A DNA stretch of 36,177 bases from an uncultured Opitutia bacterium (GCA_903896015.1 CAITWF010000063.1:1-36177); one strand, 5' to 3'; positions 19,839 through 29,436 are shown, counted from the first letter of the stretch. A program made the numbers and translations. Notes: a model not told the origin generated them from the letters alone.

Positions 19839-22800
19839 TTACGCGCGGAGCTTCCTGCGCAGGAATGGTGCTGAGGGGCTGCGCTTCACTTTGAGCAGTC
19901 CGACGAGATCACCCTGATAAATCAACTCGCCGCCATCGGGCCCGCCGACTGGACCGAGTTCGACGATGTAGTCCGCCTCCGCCAGCAGATCGAGATGGTG
20001 CTCGATCACAACGACGGTGTGACCCTGCTCGACGAGCGAGTGTAACACGCGGATCAGCTTTTCGCAGTCGCTCAGATGCAAACCGATCGTCGGCTCCTCA
20101 AGCAGGTAAAGGTTTTTCGGGAGTTGGCCGCGGCTGCGTTCGCGATAGGTCGCGAGGCCGGCAGCGAGTTCGGTGACGAGTTTGAGGCGTTGCGCTTCGC
20201 CGCCGCTGAGGGTCGACGAACTCTGACCGAGCGCGAGATAGCCGAGCCCACAATCGACCATGAGCTGGCAGACCTGCGAAAGCTGCGAGTGAAAATCGAA
20301 AAACACCGCAGCCTCTTCAAACGTCAGCTGCAGCACCCGTCCGATCGTTTTATTTTTCCAGGTGATGTCGGCGAGTTCGGGGCCGTAGCGCAGGCCGCGG
20401 CAATCGTCGCAGGGCAGGTAAGTGTCGGGCATGAACGCCATCTCGAGCTTGATGCGACCCGCGCCTTCGCATGTCGCGCAGCGTCCGCCGGTGGTGTTGA
20501 ACGAAAAACGCGACGCCGTGTAGCCGCGCATCTTCGCCTCCGGCAGCGAAGCGAAGAACTGCCGCACAAGATCGAAGATGCCGAGATAGGTAGCCGGGGT
20601 GGAACGCGGCGTCTTGCCGATCGGCGCCTGATCGACTTCGACGACGCGTTTGAAACCGCCAACGCCGCGTAACTCGCTGAACATCGGCTCCGGGTCGGCG
20701 GCGTGCGTGGCTTTGGCGAATTCGCGGCCAGAGAGTTTGGATTTACCTTTCGCGATCGCGTGGGCGACGGCGGGGTGGAGCACGTCGCGGAAGAGCGTGG
20801 ATTTTCCCGCGCCACTCGGGCCGGCGGCCATGATGAGGCGGCCGAGCGGGAGGCGCAGATCGAAGTTCTTCAGGTTGCGGAAGCGGACGCCGCGCAATTC
20901 GAGCCAGTCGACGTTTGCGATCGGTCGGCGTTTACCAAGCAGCGGATGGTTGATGCCCTTCGCGAGGAAAATTCCGGTGAGCGATTTGTCGCTCGCCTTG
21001 ATTTCGGCCGGCGTGCCCTGCGCCAGAATTTCGCCGCCGTGAATGCCGGCCGCCGGCCCGAGATCGATGATGCGGTCGGCGCGCTCCATCAGCTCGTCGT
21101 CGTGCTCGACGACGAGCACCGTGTTGCCCTTGTCGCGGAGGGTTTCGAGCGTGGCGATCAGGCGCTGGTTGTCGCGCGCGTGCAGGCCGATGCTCGGTTC
21201 ATCGAGCACGTAGAGCACACCGGCGAGGTTGGTGCCGAGCTGCGCGGCCAGCCGGATGCGCTGCGCTTCGCCACCCGAGAGTGTTTCGGTCGGCCGATCG
21301 AGCGAGAGGTAGCCGAGCCCCACGTGATCGAGGAACTTCAGCCGCTCCTCGATCTGAGGGACGATGTCTTGCGTGATCAACTTGCCGCGGGCGTCGAGTT
21401 CGAGTGCACGAAGTGTAGTGAGAAGGTTGGTGGGCGTGCAGGCGAGCAAACCGGGTAGCGAAATCGGTGGCTGCTTGGCAACGGTGCGGAGGGGCAGCTT
21501 GACGGAGCGACCGATGCGATTGAGCCGCACGCCGTGGCAATCAGGGCAGGGTGTGCCTTCGTCGGAAATTTCTTCAGCCGAATCTACGCCGAACACGCGC
21601 AGCTTCGCGAGCGGATCGGCATTTTCCTCGTCGTCGGGCACGAGCATCCACGGGAACACCCGCCCGTGTCCGCGGCACGTCGGGCACCAGCCGCGCGGCG
21701 AGTTGAAGGAAAAGTTCTTGGGGTCGAGTTCCGGAAAGCTCTCGCCGGTCTCGATGTCAGTGCGCGTCGTCGAGAACCACGAGAGCACATCGCCCTGCGG
21801 GGTGAGGAGGAAACAGGCGCCTTTGCCAATCTTGAGCGCGCGATCGAGGGCAGGGCCGTGTTTCGCCTCGGTGCGCAGATCGGCGACCACGACCTCGATA
21901 TCGTGCTCCTTGTAGCGATCGAGTTTTTGGAACGCATCGACGCGCGTGAGCCGGCCGTCGGCGCGCATGAGCTCGAAGCCCTGCTTGCTGATCCATTTCG
22001 CAATCGGCTCGTGGTGGCCTTTGCGACCGCGAATGAGCGGGGAGCAGAGATAAAGGTGCTTGGCCTTTTTCGCCTTCGGCGTGGCGAGCACCCGGGCTAG
22101 GAGATTTTTTAACTGGCCGACCGACCGCGGTTGGACGGGTTTATCTGTTTCGGGGTGATGCTGGATGCCGAGGCGCGCATAGAGGAGGCGGAGGTATTGG
22201 GCGACCTCGGTGATCGTCGCGACCGTGGATTTGCGCGAGCCGCGCGTGACGCGCTGCTCGATCGCGACCGTCGGCGGGATGCCCGTGAGCCGATCGACGG
22301 CGGGGCGGGGGAGCTGTTCGACGAATTGCCGCGCGTAAGGTGACATCGACTCCATGAACCGCCGCTGGCCCTCGGCAAACACGATGTCGAACGCGAGCGT
22401 GGACTTGCCTGAGCCCGAAACGCCCGTGACGACCGAAAGCTGGTGATGCGGGATCGTGAGCGAGAGGTTTTTCAGGTTGTTCTCGCGCGCGCCCGTGATG
22501 ACGAGGTCGCCCGTCGCGAGCGTGAGAGGCGCTTGATAAGGCGCGGCATCCTCGGCGGCGATGAGACCGCGATCGCCTTCGGCGAGTGCGGCGCGGAGGA
22601 ACGGGGAGGTTTCCGTCGTGGCCGTCGCGACCTGCTCCGGCGTGCCTTCGGCGACGATGCGGCCGCCGTTCGCTCCGGCATCGGGACCGACCTCGATGAT
22701 CCAGTCGGCCGATTTCAGCACGTCGAGGTTGTGCTCGATCACGATGACGCTGTGCCCGCGATCGACGAGTTGCTGGAGCACGGCGAGCAGGCGTTTGACG

Positions 22801-25481
22801 TCGTGGCGGTGGAGGCCGGTGGTGGGTTCGTCGAGCAGGAGCAGCGCGCCGCTTTTGGAGGCTGCGTCGCTGTCTCCGGTAAATGTCCCGAGGTAGCGCA
22901 CGAGTTTCAGCCGCTGCGATTCGCCGCCGCTGAGCGTGTTGAGCGGTTGACCGAGCGTGAGGTAGCCGAGGCCGACGGAATCGAGCGAAGCGAGGCGCCT
23001 TTGGATTTCGGGAACCTCGGCAAATAGCGGCAGCGCGTCGCCCACCGACGTGTTGAGCAGATCGGAAACGGAGCGGCCGTTCCACTGGATCGCGAGCACC
23101 TCGGGTTTAAACCGACGCGATTCGCACACGGGGCAAGGCACAAACACGTCCGACAGAAACTGCATCTCGACACGTTCGTAGCCGAGGCCCTGACAGTGAT
23201 CGCAGCGACCGTCGCCGCTGTTGAATGAAAAACTCGACGGACTGAGGCCGGCTTCCTGCGCGGCAGGCGTAGCGGCGTAGAGTTCGCGAATGAGTTCCCA
23301 CGCCTCGGTGTAGAGCGCAGGATTCGATCGCGGAGTGCGCGAGAGCGGCGACTGATCGACGAGGACGATTTCGCCGAACTCCTCATCGCCCGTGATTTTT
23401 TCAACCACGGCGGCGTCCTCGGTGAGTTGGAGGCGTTGCGCGAGCAGGCCTTGGTAGATCACGTGATCGAGCAGCGTGGATTTGCCGGAGCCGGAGACGC
23501 CGCTCAGGCAGACGAGCCGCTGGAGCGGCACGCGGAAAGAGACGTCGCGGACGTTGTGCTTCGTGGCACGAGTGAAATGCAGCGAGGGATGCGTCGCATC
23601 GATTGGGCGGCGCGTGGAAGGTGTCTCGATTGATTCGCGGCCAGAGAAATATTTTCCGGTGATGCTGTCCGGCGAGGTGAGCATCGCAGGCACCGTGCCT
23701 TGAAACACGATGTGTCCGCCGCGTCCGCCCGGCTCGGGTCCGACTTCGATCACGTGATCGGCGGCGCGAATCATCGCCTCGTCGTGCTCGACGACCACGA
23801 CGGTGTTACCGGTGTCGGTGAGGGTGCGGATGATTGCGATGAGGCGATCGATGTCGCGGGGGTGGAGGCCGACGCTGGGCTCGTCGAGGACGAAAAGCGT
23901 ATCAACGAGCGACGTGCCGAGGCACGAGGTAAGGTTGACGCGTTCGACCTCGCCGCCGGAGAGCGTCTTCGACTGGCGGTCGAGCGTGAGGTAGCCGAGG
24001 CCGACCTGCTCAAGGTAGCGTAGCCGCGTGAAGATCGATTCGTAGGCGAGCTCGGACTGGCGATCGCCGGTCTTCGGGCGCGCGTCGGCGAGGCCGGCGA
24101 GTAGATCGGAGACGGGCAATTGGTAGAGTTGCGGAAGCGTCTGGCTGCGCCATTTCCAGCAGATTGCCTCGGGCTGGAGGCGCTGGCCGCCGCAGTCGGG
24201 GCACGGATTGTAGGCGCGGTAGCGCGCGAGGTAGACGCGCACGTGCATCTTGTAGGTCGTCTTCTCCAGCCAGCGGAAAAAGCCCTTCAACCCATACCAA
24301 TACTGCGGCCACTTCTTGCCGGACTCGTCGCCGTAGTCGGGTTCGCCCTCGATCACGAAGCGCTGCTGCTCGGGCGTGAGCGAGGCGAACGGGACATTGG
24401 TTGGGATTTTTTTCTTCTTGGTGAAGACGAGCAAGTCCTTCTTCGACTCGCCGTAGATTTCGCTCTCCCAGCACTTGATGACGCCGTCGTCGATCGAGAG
24501 TGAGAGGTCGGGCATCGCCATGCGGTAATCGATTTCGATCACGCGACCGAAGCCGCGGCATTTCGGGCAGGCCCCGAGCGGAGAGTTGAAGGAGAAGAGT
24601 GCGGGCGTCGCCGCGCGAAAGGTCCGCCCGGTTTTCGGCGAATGCAGGCCGCGCGAGAAATGTCCGACTTCGGCGAGAGAGTCGGCGGCGAACACATGGA
24701 CCTGGCTCGTGCCGAAATGCAGCGCCGTTTCGATCGCTTCGAGGGCGCGGGATTTTTGCGCCCCTTCGAGCGCGAGACGATCCTGCGCGACGAAGAGTGC
24801 GGTTGCGTTTGCGAGCGGCTTCGCGTGGGCGAGGAGGTCGTCGATTTTTTGGACGGCGAGGCAGTCGGCTTGTGGGCGCTCGCCGCTACGCGCGAGGACA
24901 CGGACGTAGCCTTGGTTTTTGAGATTCGTAAGAATCTCCGGCCACGTGAGGTTCGCCGGCTTCGTGACCTTGAACGCGATGATGACGGATTTGCCAGCGT
25001 GCGCGACGAGTGACTTCGCCCAGATGGTTTCGGGATTGTCGTCTTCGACCTTTTCGCCGGTCGCAGGATCGAAGCACTCGGCGACTTGGCTGAACCAAAT
25101 TTTGAAGAAGTCGGTTAGCTCCGTCATCGTGCCGACAGTGGAGCGCGAGGTCTTGACGGTGTTGGTCTGCTCAATCGCGATCGAGGGGCGGATGTTTTCG
25201 ATCGAATCGACCTTGGGTTTATCCAGCAGGTCGAGGAACTGGCGCGTGTAGGCCGAAAACGTCTCGACGTAGCGGCGCTGGCCTTCCGCGTGGAGCGTGT
25301 CGAAGACGAGCGAGGATTTGCCCGCGCCGCTCAGACCGGTGACGACGACATAGCGCCCAAGTGGCAGATCGAGATCGAAGCCCTTGAGGTTGTTCTGGCG
25401 CACGCCGCGGAGGCGGATGCACTCGGGCTTCGACAGCGGGCGGGTGGACTTTGCGGTTGGTTTGACCACGGAGGCGGACAC
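19839..25481 (-). CDS. uvrA: Double-length UvrA (tandem excinuclease ABC subunit A)
   Basis: About 1,880 residues, twice the usual UvrA length (about 950). No ATG is available; the GTG at 25481 (or 25469) starts just before the first family sequence. Two complete UvrA units are joined head to tail. Walker A motifs lie at about 49-57, 661-669, 1020-1028 and 1554-1562; LSGGE signatures at about 507, 850, 1401 and 1758; each half also has the AEGQRR block. All four CxxC...CxxC zinc modules are intact (starting near 305, 760, 1266 and 1668). The second half has an insertion like the UvrB-binding domain (LIRGRKGHHEPIAKW); the first half has a more diverged counterpart. Cassette 4 has LEEPTIGL where LDEP is normal. 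UvrA recognises DNA lesions in nucleotide excision repair and loads UvrB; double-length forms are known in several phyla, and their role is less clear. Confidence 0.93.
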   Translation of the reverse strand: MSASVVKPTAKSTRPLSKPECIRLRGVRQNNLKGFDLDLPLGRYVVVTGLSGAGKSSLVFDTLHAEGQRRYVETFSAYTRQFLDLLDKPKVDSIENIRPSIAIEQTNTVKTSRSTVGTMTELTDFFKIWFSQVAECFDPATGEKVEDDNPETIWAKSLVAHAGKSVIIAFKVTKPANLTWPEILTNLKNQGYVRVLARSGERPQADCLAVQKIDDLLAHAKPLANATALFVAQDRLALEGAQKSRALEAIETALHFGTSQVHVFAADSLAEVGHFSRGLHSPKTGRTFRAATPALFSFNSPLGACPKCRGFGRVIEIDYRMAMPDLSLSIDDGVIKCWESEIYGESKKDLLVFTKKKKIPTNVPFASLTPEQQRFVIEGEPDYGDESGKKWPQYWYGLKGFFRWLEKTTYKMHVRVYLARYRAYNPCPDCGGQRLQPEAICWKWRSQTLPQLYQLPVSDLLAGLADARPKTGDRQSELAYESIFTRLRYLEQVGLGYLTLDRQSKTLSGGEVERVNLTSCLGTSLVDTLFVLDEPSVGLHPRDIDRLIAIIRTLTDTGNTVVVVEHDEAMIRAADHVIEVGPEPGGRGGHIVFQGTVPAMLTSPDSITGKYFSGRESIETPSTRRPIDATHPSLHFTRATKHNVRDVSFRVPLQRLVCLSGVSGSGKSTLLDHVIYQGLLAQRLQLTEDAAVVEKITGDEEFGEIVLVDQSPLSRTPRSNPALYTEAWELIRELYAATPAAQEAGLSPSSFSFNSGDGRCDHCQGLGYERVEMQFLSDVFVPCPVCESRRFKPEVLAIQWNGRSVSDLLNTSVGDALPLFAEVPEIQRRLASLDSVGLGYLTLGQPLNTLSGGESQRLKLVRYLGTFTGDSDAASKSGALLLLDEPTTGLHRHDVKRLLAVLQQLVDRGHSVIVIEHNLDVLKSADWIIEVGPDAGANGGRIVAEGTPEQVATATTETSPFLRAALAEGDRGLIAAEDAAPYQAPLTLATGDLVITGARENNLKNLSLTIPHHQLSVVTGVSGSGKSTLAFDIVFAEGQRRFMESMSPYARQFVEQLPRPAVDRLTGIPPTVAIEQRVTRGSRKSTVATITEVAQYLRLLYARLGIQHHPETDKPVQPRSVGQLKNLLARVLATPKAKKAKHLYLCSPLIRGRKGHHEPIAKWISKQGFELMRADGRLTRVDAFQKLDRYKEHDIEVVVADLRTEAKHGPALDRALKIGKGACFLLTPQGDVLSWFSTTRTDIETGESFPELDPKNFSFNSPRGWCPTCRGHGRVFPWMLVPDDEENADPLAKLRVFGVDSAEEISDEGTPCPDCHGVRLNRIGRSVKLPLRTVAKQPPISLPGLLACTPTNLLTTLRALELDARGKLITQDIVPQIEERLKFLDHVGLGYLSLDRPTETLSGGEAQRIRLAAQLGTNLAGVLYVLDEPSIGLHARDNQRLIATLETLRDKGNTVLVVEHDDELMERADRIIDLGPAAGIHGGEILAQGTPAEIKASDKSLTGIFLAKGINHPLLGKRRPIANVDWLELRGVRFRNLKNFDLRLPLGRLIMAAGPSGAGKSTLFRDVLHPAVAHAIAKGKSKLSGREFAKATHAADPEPMFSELRGVGGFKRVVEVDQAPIGKTPRSTPATYLGIFDLVRQFFASLPEAKMRGYTASRFSFNTTGGRCATCEGAGRIKLEMAFMPDTYLPCDDCRGLRYGPELADITWKNKTIGRVLQLTFEEAAVFFDFHSQLSQVCQLMVDCGLGYLALGQSSSTLSGGEAQRLKLVTELAAGLATYRERSRGQLPKNLYLLEEPTIGLHLSDCEKLIRVLHSLVEQGHTVVVIEHHLDLLAEADYIVELGPVGGPDGGELIYQGDLVGLLKVKRSPSAPFLRRKLRA

Positions 25482-25535
25482 GGATGGACGCGGGCGCCGG
25501 GAACGCAACTCAGAGTGCGCGTTGAGGCAAGACTG

Positions 25536-25553
25536 CTGACAGGACGCTGTCAG
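25536..25553 (-). terminator. Perfect hairpin over the deoR stop codon
   Basis: CTGACAG and CTGTCAG with a 4-base loop, extendable to 10 bp with one mismatch (25533-25556). It overlaps the stop of the DeoR-type gene on the minus strand and precedes uvrA by about 55 nt. No T run follows, so it could be a weak terminator, an mRNA end or a protein site. Confidence 0.35.
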
Positions 25554-26332
25554 TAGCGCCCGGACTTCTTCTCGGTGAGCGTCAGCTTCGCGCCTGCGGC
25601 GTTGATCGCGCGGCTCACGGCGGGGGTCGGACGGGTGTTGGTCACGATGGTGAAGCGCGACTCGAACGGGGCGGTGAGGTTGAGGGCTTTGCGGCCGAAT
25701 TTGGAATCGTCGAGTGCGAAGATAGTGCGCTCGGCGGCGGCGATCATTTTTCGCTGGGCGGCGACGATGAGGGCGTTGTGGTTCCACACGCCGTTTTCCG
25801 TGATGCCGGCGCCACCGAGGATCGCGAGGTCGGCGTGAGTTTGCTCGAATGATTGTTCGCAGAGCGGACCGATCAGCACGCCGAGGCGAGAGTAGATGCT
25901 GCCGCCGGTGACGATCGTTTCGACGCTGCCGATTTCGCTGAAGAGCGAGGCGATCGGGAGAGAGTTGGTTATGACTTGGAGATGTTTGTCGGCGAGCAGG
26001 CGGGCGACCGTGTAGGTCGTGCTGCCGCCGTCGAGAATAACCGTCATGCCAGGCTGTACTTGCTCGGCGATCAGGCTGGCGATGGCAAATTTCTCATCGG
26101 GAAAGCGCTGGTTGCGGGCGATGAAATCGTATTCCTGCGTGATCGCATCGGTCTCAATCAAGGAGGCGCCACCGTGATGGCGGCGGACGACGCCACGGGC
26201 TTCGAGTTGATCGAGGGCGCGACGGACAGTCGAGAGCGAGCCGCTGAATTTCTCGGCGAGCGTGCGGAGGTCGGCGTATTTGTGTTCGCGGATGTGGCGC
26301 TCGATGAGGTCGGTGCGTTGCTTGTTGGTCAT
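25550..26332 (-). CDS. DeoR-family transcriptional regulator
   Basis: 260 residues from the ATG at 26332 (MTNKQRTDLIERHIRE), the standard DeoR start. The N-terminal winged helix is seen as DLRTLAEKFSGSLSTVRRAL, followed by the family signature QLEARGVVRRHHGGASL. The C-terminal sugar-phosphate sensor domain has ILDGGSTTYTVARLL, ITNSLPIASLF, IVTGGSIYSRLG and FALDDSKFGRKAL, as in DeoR-type repressors that sense phosphorylated sugars. It lies 10 nt after the glycosyltransferase stop and so is likely in one transcript with it. Its target genes are not evident; no sugar catabolic operon is in the window. Confidence 0.93.
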   Translation of the reverse strand: MTNKQRTDLIERHIREHKYADLRTLAEKFSGSLSTVRRALDQLEARGVVRRHHGGASLIETDAITQEYDFIARNQRFPDEKFAIASLIAEQVQPGMTVILDGGSTTYTVARLLADKHLQVITNSLPIASLFSEIGSVETIVTGGSIYSRLGVLIGPLCEQSFEQTHADLAILGGAGITENGVWNHNALIVAAQRKMIAAAERTIFALDDSKFGRKALNLTAPFESRFTIVTNTRPTPAVSRAINAAGAKLTLTEKKSGRY

Positions 26333-26342
26333 AGGGCCGGCG

Positions 26343-27464
26343 CTACTGGGTCGCGAGGAGTCGGTGAAAAAGTTCGAGATAGGCGCCAACTTGCCGCGCG
26401 GGATCGAAGTTGTCGCGGGTAAATTTTCGCGCGTCGGCGGAGCGTTCGGCGTGGGCGATCGCGGGCTCGCTCATGCGGCGGGTAAGCGTGTCGCGAAACG
26501 CCCGGCGATCTTCGCGGGCGATCGCCCAGCCGGTGCGGCCGGGGACGAAGCATTCGCGAATGCCCTGCGCCTCGTAAGCGACCGCGAGGAGACCGTGCGC
26601 CTGCGCCTCGATGAGGAAGTTCGAGAGCGCCTCGCTCCATGAGGCGTGCACGGCGAGATCGGCGGCGCAGTAGAGCGACGTGGGATCGCGGTGGAACCCG
26701 AGAAACTTGACGCGGGCGCCGAGATTTTTTTCCACGACGAGTTTCTCGCAGGCGGGACGCGCGGGACCGTCGCCGGCGAGCCAGAGCTGCCAGTCGAGTT
26801 CGAGCGGGAGGCCGGCAGCGATCTCGATGAGTTCGCGCTGGTTTTTTTCGGGGCGGAACATCGCGACGTTGAGCATGACGCGCGTCGTCGGCTTGGCGGC
26901 GTGTTGCGCGCGGAGCGGCTCGTTGCGCCAAAGCGCGGACTCCGGCGGGAAAACGAGAGAGTTGCGGATGACGGAGATTTTTTCGGCGGCGACAGCGTAG
27001 CGGTAGACGAGGGTGTCGCGGGCGTCGGCGCTGTTGGCGACGACGTGATCGACGCGGCGCAGGGAAAGCCGGAAACGAGAAGGGAGCGGTTTGCCGGTTC
27101 GCATCGTGGCGATGACGCGAGTTTTGACCGGCTCGAATTGTGGAAGGCGTTCAACAATTTCGCGCAGATGCTGTATGCGGTAGGCGTGGCAGTTGGCCAT
27201 GCGGCCCATGCAGAGCACAATTTCGGGCCTCGCTCGCCGCACGAAGCCGACAAGCCCCGGAGCGAACCAATCGAGATGAAAATCGAACGGCTGGAGGGAG
27301 CACCGCTTTACGTTCAGAGCGACCGTCGAGGCCAGCGCGCCACCGGGGCGAAACGTGAGGAGTGTCGTTTCCTGTCCGGCCGCGGCGAAGGCGTTGGCGA
27401 GCAGAACCGACTGCCGCTCGGTGCCGCCGCTGCGGAGGTGGTCCTGGACGACGAGGATTTTCAT
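26343..27464 (-). CDS. Group 4 (GT-B) glycosyltransferase
   Basis: 373 residues from the ATG at 27464. GT-B fold: the N-terminus ILVVQDHLRSGGTERQSVLL matches the 'GGxE' acceptor-side loop of GT4 enzymes; the C-terminal domain has NVAMFRPEKNQRELIE, WLAGDGP, VKFLGFHRD and the E-x7-E donor-binding element in SEALSNFLIEAQAHG. It would transfer a sugar from a nucleotide-sugar to a cell-surface glycan or lipid; donor and acceptor unknown. Likely cytoplasmic or peripheral. Same strand as the DeoR gene, and divergent (34 nt) from the four-helix membrane protein gene. Confidence 0.93.
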   Translation of the reverse strand: MKILVVQDHLRSGGTERQSVLLANAFAAAGQETTLLTFRPGGALASTVALNVKRCSLQPFDFHLDWFAPGLVGFVRRARPEIVLCMGRMANCHAYRIQHLREIVERLPQFEPVKTRVIATMRTGKPLPSRFRLSLRRVDHVVANSADARDTLVYRYAVAAEKISVIRNSLVFPPESALWRNEPLRAQHAAKPTTRVMLNVAMFRPEKNQRELIEIAAGLPLELDWQLWLAGDGPARPACEKLVVEKNLGARVKFLGFHRDPTSLYCAADLAVHASWSEALSNFLIEAQAHGLLAVAYEAQGIRECFVPGRTGWAIAREDRRAFRDTLTRRMSEPAIAHAERSADARKFTRDNFDPARQVGAYLELFHRLLATQ

Positions 27465-27498
27465 TGCGCGGGCCAATGACCGGGGAAACGTTGCGCGC

Positions 27499-27906
27499 GT
27501 GAACTCACCTTTTCTTCAACTGCTGATGCGCTGGGCCGTCCTCGCGCTGGGGGTGGTGCTGGCAACGAAGCTTGTGCCCGGCATCGCATGCGACAACGGC
27601 GGCACGCTGCTCGCGGTCGTGGTTCTGCTGAGTTTCTTCAACGCGATTCTAAAGCCGCTGATGGTGCTGTTCACGCTGCCGTTCATTTTGCTCACACTGG
27701 GGTTCGGCGTGCTGGTGATCAATGCCTTGTTATTTCTGTTCGTGGGGCGGCTGGTCGATGGGTTTCATGTCGCTGGGTTTTGGCCGGCGCTGTGGGGCGC
27801 GTTTGTGGTGAGCGTGACCAACTGGTTGGTGAGTGGGTTCATCAAGAATTCGGCCCGGCCGGCGCCGCCGGCGAAGAAGAAGCCAGACGATGTGATCGAT
27901 ATTTGA
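27499..27906 (+). CDS. Four-helix membrane protein (phage holin 4 superfamily type)
   Basis: 135 residues from a GTG at 27499; further upstream the frame runs antisense through the glycosyltransferase and is not coding. Four hydrophobic helices with a short basic C-terminus (PPAKKKPDDVIDI). The stretch LVPGIACDNGG, then LLSFFNAILKPLMVLFTLPF and LGFGVLVINALLFLFVG, is typical of the widespread 'phage holin family 4' (PF04020-like) proteins. These are generally chromosomal membrane proteins of unknown role, not prophage genes, and no phage genes lie nearby. It is 52 nt upstream of lpdA. Confidence 0.87.
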   Translation: MNSPFLQLLMRWAVLALGVVLATKLVPGIACDNGGTLLAVVVLLSFFNAILKPLMVLFTLPFILLTLGFGVLVINALLFLFVGRLVDGFHVAGFWPALWGAFVVSVTNWLVSGFIKNSARPAPPAKKKPDDVIDI

Positions 27907-27958
27907 GCGGTGGCGAAAATCCGTTTGACGGTTTTGTCCGCCGTGCGACGGTGGGAGC

Positions 27959-29365
27959 ATGGCTGACAACACAGACTACGATCTCATCGTCATCGGCGGC
28001 GGACCGGCGGGCTATGCGGGCGCGATTCGCGCGGGCCAGCTCGGCAAAAAGGTCGCGTGCATCGAGCTCGAGCGCGCGGGCGGGACGTGCCTCAACTGGG
28101 GCTGTATCCCGACGAAGGCGCTGTTGAAGAGCGCGGAGTTTTACCGCTCGCTGGCGAAGGCGGAGAGTTTCGGCGTGGGCGTGAAGGACGTAAGCTTCGA
28201 TTTTGCGAAGGTGATGGATCGATCGCGCGGCGTAGCGAGCACGATGGCGAAGGGGGTCGAGTTTCTGTTTCGCAAGAACAAGGTCGATTACTTCGTCGGT
28301 CGCGCGCAGGTCAGTGCGCCGGGCCTCGTCGAGATCACGGAAGGCGAGCAGAAGTGGAAATTCTTCAAGACGAAGAACGTGCTGCTCGCGACCGGCTGCA
28401 AGCCGCGTCGCCTGCCCGACGTGCCGGTTGACGGCGTGCGCGTGATGACGTCGCGCGAGGCGCTGGAGCCGCGCAAGTCGCCGCCGAAATCGATCGCGAT
28501 TCTCGGGGCCGGAGCGATCGGCGTGGAGTTCGCGTATTTTTTCAACGCCTTCGGCTCCAAGGTCACGCTGATCGAAATGCTGCCGCAGGTCGTGCCGGTG
28601 GAAGACGAGGATGTGGCGAAAGCGCTGCAGCGCTCGTTCGAAAAGCAGGGCATCACCGTCCACGTGAACACCAAGGTCGACAAAGTCCGCGTTGGAAAGG
28701 ACAAGGTTGAGCTCACGCTCCTCAAAGCCGGCGAAGCCAACTCGACCGAGATCGAAGCGGAGACGCTGCTCATCGCGATCGGAGTGACGCCGAATCTCGA
28801 GGGCGCGCTCGGCAAGGCCGTGAAGCTCGAACTCGATCGCGGCTACGTCAAAGTAAACGACAACTACGAGAGCAGCGTAAAAGGCATCTACGCGGCGGGC
28901 GACATCATCGGGCCGCCGTGGCTCGCGCACGTCGCGACCTATGAAGCGGTCAATGCGGTGTCCGGAATGTTCGGTCACCACAGCGGCGGCCGCGTGAAGA
29001 TCTTTCCGGGCGCGACGTATTGCCAGCCGCAGATCGGCAGCACCGGCCTCACCGAGAAACAGGCGAAGGAAAAGAAACTCGACTATAAGGTCGGAAAGTT
29101 TCCGTTCACCGCCTCGGGCAAGGCCGTTGCCGCGGGCGACTCAGAGGGATTCGTCAAAGTCATCAGCGACACCAAGACCGGCGAGATTTATGGCGTGCAC
29201 ATCCTCGGCAACGAGGCGCCGGAGTTGATCGCGGAATACGTGCTCGCGATGAACTCCGAGCTGACAGTCGACGAGGTGCACCGTTCGATCCACGCGCACC
29301 CGACGCTGAGCGAAGCGTTGATGGAAGCCGCCGCCGCGACGAGCGGAGAAGCGATCCATATTTAA
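27959..29365 (+). CDS. lpdA: Dihydrolipoyl dehydrogenase (E3)
   Basis: 468 residues, with GGGAG just before the ATG. It reoxidises the lipoyl groups of pyruvate and 2-oxoglutarate dehydrogenase and the glycine cleavage complex, passing electrons to NAD+. It has the FAD fold (DLIVIGGGPAGYAGAIRA), the redox disulfide C44 and C49 in GGTCLNWGCIPTKAL, the NAD fold (SIAILGAGAIGVEFAYFF), the second FAD motif (GIYAAGDIIGPPWLAH) and the dimer-interface active-site H447 with E452 in HPTLSEALMEA. All catalytic residues are present. It is apart from any dehydrogenase complex gene in this window. Confidence 0.97.
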   Translation: MADNTDYDLIVIGGGPAGYAGAIRAGQLGKKVACIELERAGGTCLNWGCIPTKALLKSAEFYRSLAKAESFGVGVKDVSFDFAKVMDRSRGVASTMAKGVEFLFRKNKVDYFVGRAQVSAPGLVEITEGEQKWKFFKTKNVLLATGCKPRRLPDVPVDGVRVMTSREALEPRKSPPKSIAILGAGAIGVEFAYFFNAFGSKVTLIEMLPQVVPVEDEDVAKALQRSFEKQGITVHVNTKVDKVRVGKDKVELTLLKAGEANSTEIEAETLLIAIGVTPNLEGALGKAVKLELDRGYVKVNDNYESSVKGIYAAGDIIGPPWLAHVATYEAVNAVSGMFGHHSGGRVKIFPGATYCQPQIGSTGLTEKQAKEKKLDYKVGKFPFTASGKAVAAGDSEGFVKVISDTKTGEIYGVHILGNEAPELIAEYVLAMNSELTVDEVHRSIHAHPTLSEALMEAAAATSGEAIHI

Positions 29366-29436
29366 ATTTTGCCAGCCGCCTCGTCAGTGGCGGGTTCGGT
29401 GGGCTGAAGCTGTGGCCTCAGCGGGCGCATTGCAGG

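Noticed and set aside
25482-25787. N-terminal extension of uvrA of about 100 residues
   Set aside because: It is Arg/Pro/His-rich and lies antisense-like inside the deoR region in another frame; family similarity begins only after 25481.
27499-27906. A prophage remnant suggested by the 'phage holin' family name
   Set aside because: Members of this family are mostly chromosomal membrane proteins, and no other phage gene is in the window.
27925-27958. A sigma-70 promoter before lpdA from TTGACG at 27925
   Set aside because: No acceptable -10 box lies at 16-18 bases.
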